DNA of 62,855 nucleotides, from assembly GCA_038250235.1 (NCBI GenBank), contig JBBSCO010000011.1, forward strand, positions 1 through 62,855, in the 5' to 3' direction. Under the pieces are notes generated by a model. The model saw only the letters and a program-made list of their open reading frames with translations, made no database searches and was not told the DNA's origin. Positions 43,544-52,908 of this stretch are shown in pieces. A program made the translations under genes and the position numbers. Source of the DNA: JAAUTS01 sp038250235 (GTDB lineage: Bacteria; Verrucomicrobiota; Verrucomicrobiia; Methylacidiphilales; JAAUTS01). The number at the start of each line of letters is the position of its first letter. Position 1 is the first letter of the stretch.

Positions 43544-44575
43544 ATGGAAGAGATGATTCTGGATGCGCTCCGTCCTGATCTGGAGGAGGCGGAGTTCGAT
43601 GCCCTGGCGTTGGGCCTGCTGCGGGCCCAGGCCGGGAGCAACCCCGTTTACCGGAACTTCCTGCGTGCAGCTTGTTTTGAGTCTTCCATGGCTGGGCATT
43701 GGAAGGAGTTTCCGGCGCTTCCGGTGGAGGCTTTCCGCTCAGGCCCGGTCTGTTGCTTTGACCACAATGAGGCGGGGCTTGTCTTCGAAACGAGCGGAAC
43801 ATCGGGCAAGGCGTCCGGACGGCATTATTTAAAAAATGGAAGATGTTACGAGAAAGCGCTGGCGACGGGCTTCCGTTCGTTCATGCCTGATTTGAGCGGG
43901 CATCGCTGGATATCACTGGTTCCTTCTTTTGCGCTGAGGCCCCGTTCGTCCCTTGCTTATATGATCCGGCATTTGGCTGGAGAAATTCCCCGGCTTTTTC
44001 CGGTGGAGTTTGTGGTGGACGGGGATTTTGTTCTAGATCGGGTTAAATGCAGGCGTTTGTTGGAAACCGCCGTGGAGCGCGGCGAAAAAGTAGCGCTGTT
44101 TGGAACATCCTTTGCGTTGGCTCAGGCTTCCGAATTTTTTCTGGAGAACGGTCTGGTATCACGACTTCCGGAAGGAAGTGTGGTTTTTGATACCGGCGGT
44201 TACAAGGGGCGACACCGCGAACTCAGCCCGGAGGAGTTGATCGGCCTGTTGGTGGATGCTTTTGGGTTTTCCGAAAAATGGGTATGGAATGAATACGGTA
44301 TGACGGAGCTGTCTTCTCAGGGCTATGGAAAACTGGAGGAGGGCAGGCATCGATTCCCTCCATGGCTGAAAGTCCGCGTGGTGGATCCCGCCACCGGAAC
44401 AGAGGCTGGGCTGGGGCAACGTGGGCTTCTCCATTTTTATGACTTGGCCAATATCCATTCGGTCATGGCAGTGGCCACTTTGGATACCGGCATCCGGGAA
44501 GGTGATGCCATCCGCCTGACCGGACGTCTGACCGGAGCTCCGGTAAGGGGTTGCTCCCTGCCCTTTGATTTATGA
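43544..44575 (+). CDS. LuxE-like acyl-protein synthetase
   Basis: A 343-residue member of the adenylate-forming LuxE family. The AMP-binding loop is LVFETSGTSGKASGRHY; later landmarks are ISLVPSFALRPRSSLAYM, FDTGGYKGRHRELS and WNEYGMTELSSQ. LuxE activates a fatty acid with ATP and passes it through its own cysteine to LuxC for reduction to aldehyde. No luciferase (luxA/luxB) is present. It overlaps the luxC-like gene by four bases. Confidence 0.88.
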   Translation: MEEMILDALRPDLEEAEFDALALGLLRAQAGSNPVYRNFLRAACFESSMAGHWKEFPALPVEAFRSGPVCCFDHNEAGLVFETSGTSGKASGRHYLKNGRCYEKALATGFRSFMPDLSGHRWISLVPSFALRPRSSLAYMIRHLAGEIPRLFPVEFVVDGDFVLDRVKCRRLLETAVERGEKVALFGTSFALAQASEFFLENGLVSRLPEGSVVFDTGGYKGRHRELSPEELIGLLVDAFGFSEKWVWNEYGMTELSSQGYGKLEEGRHRFPPWLKVRVVDPATGTEAGLGQRGLLHFYDLANIHSVMAVATLDTGIREGDAIRLTGRLTGAPVRGCSLPFDL

Positions 44576-45642
44576 ATACCTTGGAACGCATACGGCTGGC
44601 TTCAGCCTTTTTTTCTAACGAAAGACTGGGCTTTCGTGGCGAGTCCGACCTGCTTTCGTTGCTGGAATCCGAACTGGGTTCGGTGGACATTCTGGATCGC
44701 CCGGTTAAGGGGCCTCAAGACGTGTGGATGCAGGCAGTGGCACCTTCGGAAATTTACCATGTCTGCGCCTCGAATCTGGACGTGTCGGCGGAGATGAGTC
44801 TGATGTTGGGAATGATTCTGGGCAGTCGGCTGGTCTTCAAACTTCCTTCTGCTGGGTTGCCGGGCTTTGAGAATAAAGCGCGTGAGTCCGGGGAAGCCTT
44901 TGGTCTGTCGGTTGAATGCCTGCACTCACATGATCCGCAGCGGATGCGGGAGGCCGATGCCGTAGTGGTTTTCGGGTCGGATGAAACCGTGCAAATGATC
45001 CGGTTACAGACGAGACCGGACCGGCGTTTTCTGGCCTATGGAAATAAGATCAGCGTAGGACTGGTTTTTCCGGGAACGGCGGGCGCGGAGCTGGCAGAAA
45101 AGGCAGCATGGGAGGTGGCGGCCTATGAACAGCTGGGCTGCCTGTCCCCGCAGGCCTATCTTTGTCCTGACTTCCATGAAGCGGAAATTTTTGCAGAGCA
45201 GTTGGCAGCAGCGTTGGAAAAACGGGAGGAGGAACAACCTTCGCCCTCCCGGGACTTTGAACAGGAGGCCCTGATTTTCGAGGCCCGGCAGCGGGCATTG
45301 TTACGGGGGAACCGGCTTTGGGGCGCGCGGGAACACAGACCATGGACCGTGGCGCTTAGGCAGGACGGCTTTTTGGAGACAGGACCCGGTCACCGCTTTA
45401 TCCAGGTCATTCCGGGATCGGATTGGGAAAGTATCTTGAAGCCATGGAAAGGAAAACTTTCGTCTATTTCACTGTCAGACATCTATCTGGGTCGCCGCGT
45501 TTTGTCTGCGATTGGTAATTTAGGATTCAGCCGGGTTTGCGGGGTGGGGGAATTGCAGGAGCCCCGGCTTTGCTGGAGGCATGACGGACGTCCACGTCTG
45601 GCGGATCTGGTGACCTGGATTACCCTGGAAAACAAGCAATGA
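44572..45642 (+). CDS. LuxC-like acyl reductase
   Basis: A 356-residue acyl-CoA/acyl-protein reductase of the aldehyde dehydrogenase superfamily. The nucleophile region YEQLGCLSPQAYLCP has cysteine 190. ASNLDVSAEMSLMLGMILGS and DAVVVFGSDETVQMI resemble the nucleotide-binding parts of LuxC. It is shorter than Vibrio LuxC (about 480 residues), lacking much of the N-terminal region. Paired with the LuxE-like enzyme it could make a fatty aldehyde or an acyl thioester intermediate. Confidence 0.85.
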   Translation: MNTLERIRLASAFFSNERLGFRGESDLLSLLESELGSVDILDRPVKGPQDVWMQAVAPSEIYHVCASNLDVSAEMSLMLGMILGSRLVFKLPSAGLPGFENKARESGEAFGLSVECLHSHDPQRMREADAVVVFGSDETVQMIRLQTRPDRRFLAYGNKISVGLVFPGTAGAELAEKAAWEVAAYEQLGCLSPQAYLCPDFHEAEIFAEQLAAALEKREEEQPSPSRDFEQEALIFEARQRALLRGNRLWGAREHRPWTVALRQDGFLETGPGHRFIQVIPGSDWESILKPWKGKLSSISLSDIYLGRRVLSAIGNLGFSRVCGVGELQEPRLCWRHDGRPRLADLVTWITLENKQ

Positions 45643-46013
45643 GTCCGGAGCTACTGACAGCCTGGGCTGAAAAGGAACTGGAAGAAGTGCTGGGTGAACT
45701 GCCGGAGGATATCCGTGTTTCAGCAAGCGAGTGTCCGGTGCGGCTTCTGATGGAGCCGACGCCTTTGCAGCGGGAGGAAATGGGGGAGGAGGTCTGGGGC
45801 TTGCTTGGGCTTTTCGAAGGATGTTCGCGCATGGAGGGATTTCCTTCATCGCCGGATCAGGTTCCCCGAATCAGCCTCTTTCTGGATACGTTATGGGAGG
45901 AGGCGGAAGAAGACCGCAGTTTGTTCTGTGAAGAAGTTAGAATCACCTACCTGCATGAACTTGGGCACTACCTGGGCTGGGACGAAGAGCAGGTGGAATC
46001 GTATGGCTTGTAA
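45639..46013 (+). CDS. Small zincin-type metallopeptidase family protein
   Basis: A 124-residue acidic protein with the HExxH zinc motif at residues 106-110 (HELGHYLGWDE). This matches the minimal metallopeptidase family (PF06262-like) in which the motif lies near the C-terminus. Activity on proteins has not been shown for most members. It overlaps the luxC-like stop by four bases, so the three genes form one operon. Confidence 0.85.
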   Translation: MSPELLTAWAEKELEEVLGELPEDIRVSASECPVRLLMEPTPLQREEMGEEVWGLLGLFEGCSRMEGFPSSPDQVPRISLFLDTLWEEAEEDRSLFCEEVRITYLHELGHYLGWDEEQVESYGL

Positions 46014-46028
46014 GATGTTGGGAAAATG

Positions 46029-46081
46029 TGCCCCAGCCTGGACTCGAACCAGGAACCAACCCCGACAAAGTCGGGGCTGCC
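46029..46081 (-). pseudogene. 3' half of a tRNA-Lys-like gene
   Basis: The minus strand has a GC-rich anticodon-arm-like hairpin (CCCCG-ACTTTGT-CGGGG), a variable loop, a normal T-arm (CCTGGTTCGAGTCCAGG), the 3' acceptor strand CTGGGGC and an A discriminator. No matching 5' acceptor or proper D-arm precedes it. Its acceptor strand pairs with the lone 5' half at 46226-46274. A hybrid of the two halves would be a full cloverleaf. Confidence 0.7.
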
Positions 46082-46124
46082 TTACCTGATCAGAAAGAGG
46101 ATGGAGTAATGTCTTTAATAGTTG

Positions 46125-46196
<72 letters not shown>

Positions 46197-46225
46197 GAAA
46201 TGTGTTTCCCGAAACCCAAAGGGGG

Positions 46226-46274
46226 ACCAACCCCCGATAAAATCGGGGCTGCTCTACCATTGAGCTGCCGGAGC
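46226..46274 (-). pseudogene. 5' half of a tRNA-Lys-like gene (anticodon TTT)
   Basis: The minus strand gives the 5' acceptor strand GCTCCGG, a D-arm identical to that of tRNA-Lys(CTT), an anticodon arm CCCCG-ATTTTAT-CGGGG with TTT at the anticodon and T33 in place, then GTTGGT, after which tRNA similarity stops. T-arm and 3' acceptor are missing. GCTCCGG can pair with CTGGGGC of the half at 46029-46081 (with G-U pairs). Confidence 0.7.
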
Positions 46275-46794
46275 AAAGGGGCTCTGAAGCAGAAGAACTT
46301 ACGTTTCCTGCTTTTAATGTCAAGAATGGGGTTTTAGCCACAAGGTAAGGTCTGAGCGATCCCAAGGGGAATAATGAGGATGGCTGGGGCGGGTCGGTTG
46401 GCATCCCCTTTGTCCTTCCAATAGATAGCAGGATGAATTTATTCTTGCTTCCAACCGCCCGCCCACGCATTACGCTCTCTTGGGCTGAGCTGGAAGTAGG
46501 GGCTGGAAATGCGGCATTCAGAACCGTATCACCAGCCTCTGGGGCAGGCGTCGCCGCTTCAGAGATACTGTCGGATTGGCGAAGCCGCTGATTCCTTCAT
46601 GTCGTTCCTGCCCCTCATGGTTTAAAAGTCTTTCCGGGTGTTTTCGGTGATGCGTAAGGAAGCATCCCAAGCTCGCCGATGCGGTCTGAGCGTATTTTAC
46701 CACCAGCCACAAGAAGCAGTATGGCTGAGATTTCTATTTTGATAATTCTTAACGGGTATGTGAATATAGATCAATGTAAGAAAGTGAAGCGCTA
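46275..46794. other. 520-bp region without a supported gene
   Basis: No reading frame here has a start, ribosome site and recognisable protein. The stretch lies between the tRNA-Lys cluster and a broken toxin gene. Short open frames on the minus strand resemble no protein I know. It looks like decayed accessory DNA. Confidence 0.5.
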
Positions 46795-47516
46795 GAATGG
46801 TTTCACTTGGTATTCCTCCGGCACTTTGCCTCAGTCAACAACTCTGGCACTATCTGCCTGAAGGGCGGGGTCAACTTGCGTCTTTATCAGAAAAGCGCCC
46901 GTCTTTCTGAAGACATTGATTTTGATGCCCGCATTGTCGGAGTAGACATCCTGAAAAAAAGGGCAACAAGATCCTCGCCGGTTAACCGCTATTGACCGAA
47001 CTGGCCGCGGCCGGCATCAGCCTGAGTGAAATCAAGCCGGTCAAGCAGACCCAGACCGCCCAGCGCTGATAATTTCAGGTCATTTACCAGGACAACATGT
47101 TGCCCGCCCGCTTGGAGTTTTCGCGCCGTAATAACGAGTATTTTGAACAATCCACGGTCGAACCGCCTTCTGCAACTTTATTGGCCGGGCATCGGGTGGT
47201 GCCATTTGTTTTTAATCATCACACGTCCCCTGCCGCCTATCGTCAGAAGATCAACGCTTTGGCGACCCGTGCTGAAGTGCAGGCTCGGGATGTTTTCGAC
47301 CTTTATCATCGGGCCGGATCTTTCGAAGCGGGAAAGCAAGCCCCTGCGAAATTGGTCGCGCGCGCAATGGAGCAGCTTACCTTAATTAGTTTTGATATGC
47401 TTACGGAACAGGTCATCCCCTTTCTACCCAAAGACCTGGCTGAACACTACGGCACGAAAGCCGCATGGAAGGCGATGTCGGAAAAGGTCCGGAATAATCT
47501 TTCGGCGGTTTTGTAG
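46795..47516 (+). pseudogene. Broken AbiEii-type nucleotidyltransferase toxin
   Basis: The first part (to about 46960) has CLKGGVNLRLYQKSARLSED, the conserved KGG...R.SEDID nucleotidyltransferase motif of AbiEii toxins. After that the frame breaks; a second frame from about 47073 continues with YQDNMLPARLEFSRRN and ARDVFDLYHRAGS, typical of the family's C-terminal half. Two adjacent stops (TGA TAA near 47067-47072) precede the second part, and no start is left at the 5' end. AbiEii enzymes transfer nucleotides to tRNA and cause abortive infection. This copy should be dead. Confidence 0.82.
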
Positions 47517-47527
47517 CCATAACTTCC

Positions 47528-48196
47528 ATGAGTTCGCTCGGTTTTTATAAAAAATTGGTTGGCCACAAGCGGATGACGATACGCGCCGCCGCCCAAATTA
47601 CCGGCCTGAGCATTTCTGCTGCCTCCATGGCGTTGCGCCGACTGGCTAACGATTGGTTGACTTTCCCGCTCAAGAGAGGTAGCTGGTTTCTGGGAGAGCC
47701 CTCGACTAAGCCAGGAGCGCTGGTTACGGCGGACGCTGACCCCTATCAAGCCTATCTTTCAGGTTGGTCAGCCTTGCGCTTACATGGTCGGATCCAGCAA
47801 ATTTCGCGGAAACATTGTGCAGTAACCCTTGGCCGACCGGGTGAAGTCCATGTGGCCTGAATAAAAATTGAATTGCACCGGATCCAACCGGAGTTGTTTG
47901 GAGGTTATGCCCATCGCGCACGGGTTGAAGGCTTTGTGGCGTCGCCCGACTAGGCACTGCTTGATCTCGCCTACCTTGCGGCGATGAATCGCAGCCGTGT
48001 TAAAGGTATCCTGCCTGAAACAAACCTAAACGAGTTGCGCTGGAAAGAAGTGCAGCCCTGGTTGCGTTGGATTCCTTCTTCAAGGGCTCGGGCGGCCGTT
48101 GGGCGGACCTTGGCCTCAATGCGCCAGAAACACGCCGTCGTTGAAGAGTGCCCGGTTACGGTAGCTTTAAAAGCCGCATCTGCGTTGTCTGTTTAG
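47528..48196 (+). pseudogene. Broken AbiEi-type antitoxin (two nonsense codons)
   Basis: A single frame runs from the ATG at 47528 to 48196, interrupted only by TGA at 47858-47860 and TAG at 47951-47953. The parts join smoothly: a winged-helix N-terminus (RAAAQITGLSISAASMALRR), SGWSALRLHGRIQQI, then RIQPELFGGYAHRARVEGF and ALLDLAYLAAMNRSRVKG after the stops. This is the standard AbiEi antitoxin order. It follows the broken toxin by 11 bp, so both halves of the system have decayed. Confidence 0.85.
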
Positions 48197-48314
48197 AAAC
48201 GTTCAAGTTACTGATACAAAATAAAAGCACTTCTTTTTATTCGCTAGCAGGGCCTAGTTTTGCGAAGGCTTCAGCTTTGCGCCCAGTCTAAGCGGTTTGG
48301 TGCGATAGCTTCCT

Positions 48315-48334
48315 AGGTAGGGTTATACCCCATA
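48315..48334 (+). promoter_or_regulatory. Shared 20-bp motif, copy 1
   Basis: AGGTAGGGTTATACCCCATA, with an inner inverted GGGT/ACCC pair. It matches copies at 55645-55664 (18 of 20) and 56505-56524. Here it is upstream of the CheB-like fragment and the kinase-kaiC operon, at a greater distance than the other copies. The surrounding 48197-48675 holds no supported gene. Confidence 0.6.
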
Positions 48335-48675
48335 CGCCCCCGGTCATGGACAGGCATCCTTTTTCTTGGCGATTTCTTTTTCTATCGGGTGATAAGAAGA
48401 CTGCGGATCATCAGAATATGAATAAAAAATTCAGAGTTTGGTGGGAATTAATAGCGGGCTGCCAGCTTTGAAAAAAGAACAGGAACCAAAATCCGGGGCA
48501 TGAAGAATCAAATCGCCAACATACAGAAACAGGTGCTACGATCTGTTGAGTCTATCCTACGGTTCTCTCATCAGCTCAATAGCCAAGGTAAAGGAAATGG
48601 ATGGTCTGGCCAATCCTTGTGTTCCAAACGGGCGGGAAAAAGGCAGACGGCTTCCAAGTGTGCTCTTTCGCGGGT

Positions 48676-48867
48676 ATGAAAACTAAATCAGCAGAACTTC
48701 AAGATCGGTCAAAGGCGACAATAGCGCTGTTAAAAGCCGTGCCTTCGATGGTGGTGAAAGCCGGATTCCCGGTCATTGGTCTTGGAACCTCTGCGGTTGA
48801 CTCCCACACAGCTGGCGGGCCTTGGACTGCTGGCGGCATGAAAGCAAGCAGGGGCTTCCAGTCATGA
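48676..48867 (+). pseudogene. Fragment resembling the start of a CheB methylesterase
   Basis: A 63-codon frame. After a short lysine-rich lead it reads AGFPVIGLGTSA, which matches the first strand and loop of CheB-type methylesterase domains (usually PVVGIGASAGG). It then becomes unlike CheB and ends. CheB/CheR fusion genes often sit beside PAS kinases and KaiC, so a deleted relative is plausible. The match is short. Confidence 0.4.
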
Positions 48868-49028
48868 AACGTCCTCCCCCAACGATCCCGCCTCATTCGC
48901 CGGAAAAGTTTTCCGAGGAGCATAGTCCCATGATGGCGGAGCTTTATCGTCGTGCCGAAGTCCGTTTAAACAAAGGTCCGGATAACAACCGGCCAAAGCA
49001 GACAGGCCCTTCCCGGAGGCCAAATTGA
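48864..49028 (+). pseudogene. Frameshifted N-terminus of the PAS histidine kinase
   Basis: A 54-residue frame (MKRPPPTIPPHSPEKFSEEH, then MAELYRRAEVRLNK) that looks like the usual N-terminal tail of this kinase type but ends just after the kinase reading frame begins. In the kinase frame, upstream codons read RPFPEAKLKRQIHQLKDHQI, continuing the family pattern. A one-base shift somewhere around 48980-49010 would join the two into one protein. It could be a real mutation, a sequencing error or a recoding site. Confidence 0.6.
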
Positions 49029-51073
49029 AGCGGCAGATTCATCAATTGAAGGATCACCAGATCAAACTGGAACGGGAAAATAAGGAGATCCTGGAATCCC
49101 GCAGCAAAGCCGAGGCTCTCCTGGAAAAATACACCAAACTTTATGATGACGCACCTGTTGGCTACCTAACCCTGACTGCCAACAGCAAAATCCAACTGGT
49201 CAATCTCACTCTTTGCCGTCTCGTCGGGAAGGAACGCTCCGGATTCGTAGGGCAAAAATTTGATGCAAGCATCGCTCTGGCCCATCGTCCCCAGTTCCGG
49301 AAATTTTTGAAGCAGGTATTTTCTGTTAGGGACATCCTCACGCAGGACTTTGATCTCTTGTGTAAGGGGAACGTGGTTCGCTCGGTCAATCTTGACGCCC
49401 AAAGATCAAAAGATGGACTGGAGTGCCAGATCATGGTGGTGGATATCACGGAGCGCAAGACATCTGAATCCAAAATGCGCATTTCAGAAATCCGTTACCG
49501 CCGGCTTTTCGAGGCGGCGCATGACGGGGTTCTGCTGATGGATCCAGCCACCAGTAAAATCACCGATGCCAATCCGTTCATGACCCACCTGCTCGGTTAC
49601 TCCCACGAGCAGTTGCTGGGAAAGCAACTTTATGAAATTGGGTTGCTCAAGGACGAGGCGGCCAGCCGAAAAATGTTCCGCAATTTGAAGAAAGACCATC
49701 AGGTCCGCTACGAAGACCTCCCGTTGGAAAACAAGAGCGGCAAGCATCAGGAGGTCGAGGTGGTGGCCAATGTCTACCAGGAAAATGGTCATTCCGTCAT
49801 CCAGTGCAACATCCGTGACATCACTGAACGCAGGAATTCCGAGGTCTTGTTGCAGCGGAACGAGGCGTTGTTTTCAGCACTGATTGAACGAGCCCCAGTC
49901 GGGGTTTATGTGGTTGATGACAGCCTGAGGTTTCAACAGGCCAACCCGACTGCGGTCAAAGTTTTCCAAAAAGTACACCCTGTCCCGGGCCGGAAATTAT
50001 CCGAGGTCATGGGGATCATGTGGCCATCCAAAACAGCCAAAAAAATTCTGGCAATTTTCACCCATACGCTGAAAACCGGCGAGCCCTACCAATCATTGGA
50101 TTTTCTGGAACGTCGTTGCGATACCGGGGTGGAAGAATATTACGAGTGGCAGCTGCAAAGGGTCATTATGCCGGCCGGTGATCATGCCGTGGTTTGTTTT
50201 TTCAACGATTTGACCCCGCGCAAACGCGACGAAGAGGCCCAGCGCCGCATGGATGTATTGACTGCATCCAACCGGAAGTTGGAATTGGAAATCGACCATC
50301 GCAAGTCCGCCGAGTTGGCCCTGAGGAAGAGTGAGCGTGAACTTGCCAACTTGCTGCAACAATCCCGGATGATGCAGGAACAGATGCGTCAACTTTCCCG
50401 TGGGGTTCTGCATGCGCAGGAAGAAGAGAGGAAGCGCATCAGCCGGGAGTTGCATGATGTGATTGCCCAGACTTTGGTCGGCATTAATTTCCGGCTCTCG
50501 AACCTCGGGAGGGAGTCAGAACTGGGCAAAAAAAACTTGGGCCAGGACATCGCCCAGACCCAGGTATTGGTGAAAGAATCCATCATCAGTGTGCAGCATT
50601 TTGCGCGCGAATTACGTCCCGCGGTCCTGGACGACCTTGGGTTGATTCCCGCCCAACATTCCTTTCTTGAGTTTTTTACCAAGCGGACAGGTATCAAGGC
50701 CAGTCTGAATGCGTATTCAGGGGTGGAAGAGCTGGACTCGGTGCAGCGCACGGCGCTCTTCCGTATTGCCCAGGAATCTCTCACCAATGTCTCCCGCCAT
50801 GCCAAAGCTGGACGGGTTCAAGTGTTCATTCAGAAGCTACCGGATGAAATCGAGATGCAGATCAAAGACAACGGCAAATCCTTCGTGGTGGATAAAATTC
50901 GCCGCGCGAAGGGCCGTCAACGGCTCGGCCTTCTCGGTATGAAAGAGCGCCTGGAGATGATTGGTGGAACTTTCACGGTGGAATCTGTCAAGGGCAGAGG
51001 AACCACCATCACAGCAAAAATCCCTTCCCAAAAAACCGTCCCTTCAAGAAAAGCCCGGATATTGAGTCTTTAA
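49025..51073 (+). CDS. Soluble PAS-domain histidine kinase (NarL-type)
   Basis: A 682-residue cytoplasmic kinase with no membrane helix. A coiled lead (HQLKDHQIKLERENKEIL) is followed by three PAS domains: about 45-150 (DDAPVGYLTLTANSKIQLVN), 155-270 (RRLFEAAHDGVLLMDPATS) and 280-400. A coiled linker leads to a HisKA_3 domain with phospho-histidine 477 (RELHDVIAQTLVGINF) and a HATPase domain with N box (IAQESLTNVSRHAKAG) and GLLGMKERLEMIGG. Such kinases phosphorylate NarL/LuxR-type regulators, one of which is five genes downstream. The visible start is a TTG inside the frameshifted upstream frame. kaiC follows after eight bases. Confidence 0.88.
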   Translation: MKRQIHQLKDHQIKLERENKEILESRSKAEALLEKYTKLYDDAPVGYLTLTANSKIQLVNLTLCRLVGKERSGFVGQKFDASIALAHRPQFRKFLKQVFSVRDILTQDFDLLCKGNVVRSVNLDAQRSKDGLECQIMVVDITERKTSESKMRISEIRYRRLFEAAHDGVLLMDPATSKITDANPFMTHLLGYSHEQLLGKQLYEIGLLKDEAASRKMFRNLKKDHQVRYEDLPLENKSGKHQEVEVVANVYQENGHSVIQCNIRDITERRNSEVLLQRNEALFSALIERAPVGVYVVDDSLRFQQANPTAVKVFQKVHPVPGRKLSEVMGIMWPSKTAKKILAIFTHTLKTGEPYQSLDFLERRCDTGVEEYYEWQLQRVIMPAGDHAVVCFFNDLTPRKRDEEAQRRMDVLTASNRKLELEIDHRKSAELALRKSERELANLLQQSRMMQEQMRQLSRGVLHAQEEERKRISRELHDVIAQTLVGINFRLSNLGRESELGKKNLGQDIAQTQVLVKESIISVQHFARELRPAVLDDLGLIPAQHSFLEFFTKRTGIKASLNAYSGVEELDSVQRTALFRIAQESLTNVSRHAKAGRVQVFIQKLPDEIEMQIKDNGKSFVVDKIRRAKGRQRLGLLGMKERLEMIGGTFTVESVKGRGTTITAKIPSQKTVPSRKARILSL

Positions 51074-51081
51074 AACCACCC

Positions 51082-52908
51082 ATGAAACAATCCCCTTCAA
51101 AGCCCCGCAATACCCGGAACTCCGGTAAAGAAAAAGTCATTAGTATGAAAAAACCACCTTCCCGGGCCAAACCCAAGATGTTTCCGTTGCCCAAATGTCC
51201 CACCGGTATCCAGGGACTCGACGAAATCACCGGCGGAGGACTGCCCAGAGGAAGGCCCACCCTGATTTGCGGCGGCGCCGGTTGTGGCAAGACTCTGCTC
51301 GCGGCGGAATTCCTTGTTCGCGGGACGACGCAGTTCGATGAGCCGGGCGTGTTCATGTCGTTTGAGGAAACGGAACCGGAGTTGCGCGCCAATGTCGCCT
51401 CGCTCGGCTTTGAATTGGCAGCACTGGTCCGGCGCAAGCAGATCCTCGTGGACCACGTCCGTATCGAGCGCAGTGAATTTCAGGAAACCGGTGAATATGA
51501 CCTGGAAGGGTTGTTCGTCCGGCTCGGTCACGCGATTGATACCATCGGGGCCAAGCGCGTGGTGCTGGACACACTCGAAGCACTCTTCGCCAGCCTGCCC
51601 AACGAAGCCATCCTGCGGGCCGAGTTGCGCCGGCTCTTCCGCTGGCTCAAGGAGAAAGGTGTAACTGCCGTCATCACCGCCGAGCGCGGGATCGGTCAAC
51701 TGACGCGTCATGGGCTGGAGGAATATGTTTCCGATTGTGTGATCCTGCTCGACCACCGGGTCAACGACCAGATCGCCACCCGCCATTTACGCGTGGTAAA
51801 GTATCGCGGCGCACTGCACGGCACAAATGAGTTTCCGTTTCTCATTGGTGACGACGGCATCAGTGTTCTTCCCATCACCTCGCTATCGCTGAATCACAAG
51901 GTATCGAACGAGCGCATCGCCACCGGCATTCCTCGTCTGGACGCGATGCTGGGTGGAAAAGGATTTTTCCGTGGCAGCAGTATTCTGCTTACTGGCACGC
52001 CCGGCACGGGCAAGACCATCGTCTCGGCCAACTTCGCCCACGCCGCCGCCCGGCGTGGGGAGCGCGTGCTCTTCTTCTCGTTCGAGGAATCCCCCCAGCA
52101 AATCATCCGCAATTTGCATTCCATCGGGTTGCGCCTGGATCCGCTGGTCAAACGCGGCCTGCTGCGGTTCCACTCGGCGCGGCCCTCGCTTTACGGACTG
52201 GAGATGCACTTGGCCACAATGTTCAAGGAAATCGCGACATTCAAACCGCAGGTCGTCATCGTGGATCCCATTACCAGCCTGATGGACGCCGGCACGAACT
52301 CCGAGTGCAAGGCCATGATCACGCGGTTGATTGACTTTTTGAAAGCCGCCCAAATCACCACGCTCTTCACCAGCTTGACGCAGGGCGGCCAGGCGCTGCA
52401 GCAAAGCGAAGCGTCCATGTCCTCGCTTATGGATTCCTGGCTGTTGTTGCAGGACTTCGAAGGCAACGGCGAGCGCAACCGCGTCTTCTACGTGTTGAAA
52501 GCGCGCGGCATGGCGCACTCGAACCAGATCCGTGAGTTCCTGATTTCGAACCACGGCATTGACATTGTGGACGCCTACATTGGGGCCAGCGGCGTGTTGA
52601 CAGGCTCGGCTCGCGTGGCGCAGGAAGATCTTCGAAAAGCCGCCGTGCTGACCAATCAACAGCAAGCGGCTGGTCTCAAGCGCGAGGTGGAACGCAAACG
52701 CACGGCCATTGAACGCCAAATCAGTGGATTGCGCTCCGACTACGAATCTGAAGCCGAGGAACTGCGGCGCATTGCCGAACAGGTCAGCACCAGCACGCTC
52801 ATGCTGACGACTGAGCGGGCTGCCTCGAGCCGCTTGCGCCAGGCGGATACCAACGTAGTGGCCAGCACACGTGCTCGCGCCACCCACAACGGGAGGGCCA
52901 ATTCATGA
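51082..52908 (+). CDS. kaiC: KaiC-family double-domain ATPase
   Basis: A 608-residue protein with both RecA-like lobes of KaiC. CI has Walker A GGAGCGKT (64-71), catalytic glutamates in MSFEETEPEL and Walker B VVLDTLEAL. CII has GTPGTGKT (305-312), FSFEESPQQI and VVIVDPITSL. The cyanobacterial phosphosites S431/T432 correspond to serines 447 and 448 (ASMSSLMDSW), so autophosphorylation is possible. Residues 520-580 form a long charged coil absent from Synechococcus KaiC. No KaiA is present. It overlaps the first kaiB by four bases. Confidence 0.94.
   Translation: MKQSPSKPRNTRNSGKEKVISMKKPPSRAKPKMFPLPKCPTGIQGLDEITGGGLPRGRPTLICGGAGCGKTLLAAEFLVRGTTQFDEPGVFMSFEETEPELRANVASLGFELAALVRRKQILVDHVRIERSEFQETGEYDLEGLFVRLGHAIDTIGAKRVVLDTLEALFASLPNEAILRAELRRLFRWLKEKGVTAVITAERGIGQLTRHGLEEYVSDCVILLDHRVNDQIATRHLRVVKYRGALHGTNEFPFLIGDDGISVLPITSLSLNHKVSNERIATGIPRLDAMLGGKGFFRGSSILLTGTPGTGKTIVSANFAHAAARRGERVLFFSFEESPQQIIRNLHSIGLRLDPLVKRGLLRFHSARPSLYGLEMHLATMFKEIATFKPQVVIVDPITSLMDAGTNSECKAMITRLIDFLKAAQITTLFTSLTQGGQALQQSEASMSSLMDSWLLLQDFEGNGERNRVFYVLKARGMAHSNQIREFLISNHGIDIVDAYIGASGVLTGSARVAQEDLRKAAVLTNQQQAAGLKREVERKRTAIERQISGLRSDYESEAEELRRIAEQVSTSTLMLTTERAASSRLRQADTNVVASTRARATHNGRANS

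Noticed and set aside
43544..46013. Complete bioluminescence operon
   Set aside because: luxA, luxB and luxD are absent; only the acid-activation and reduction genes are present.
46518..46712. Minus-strand 64-codon frame between tRNA-Lys and the broken toxin
   Set aside because: No ribosome site and no recognisable protein.
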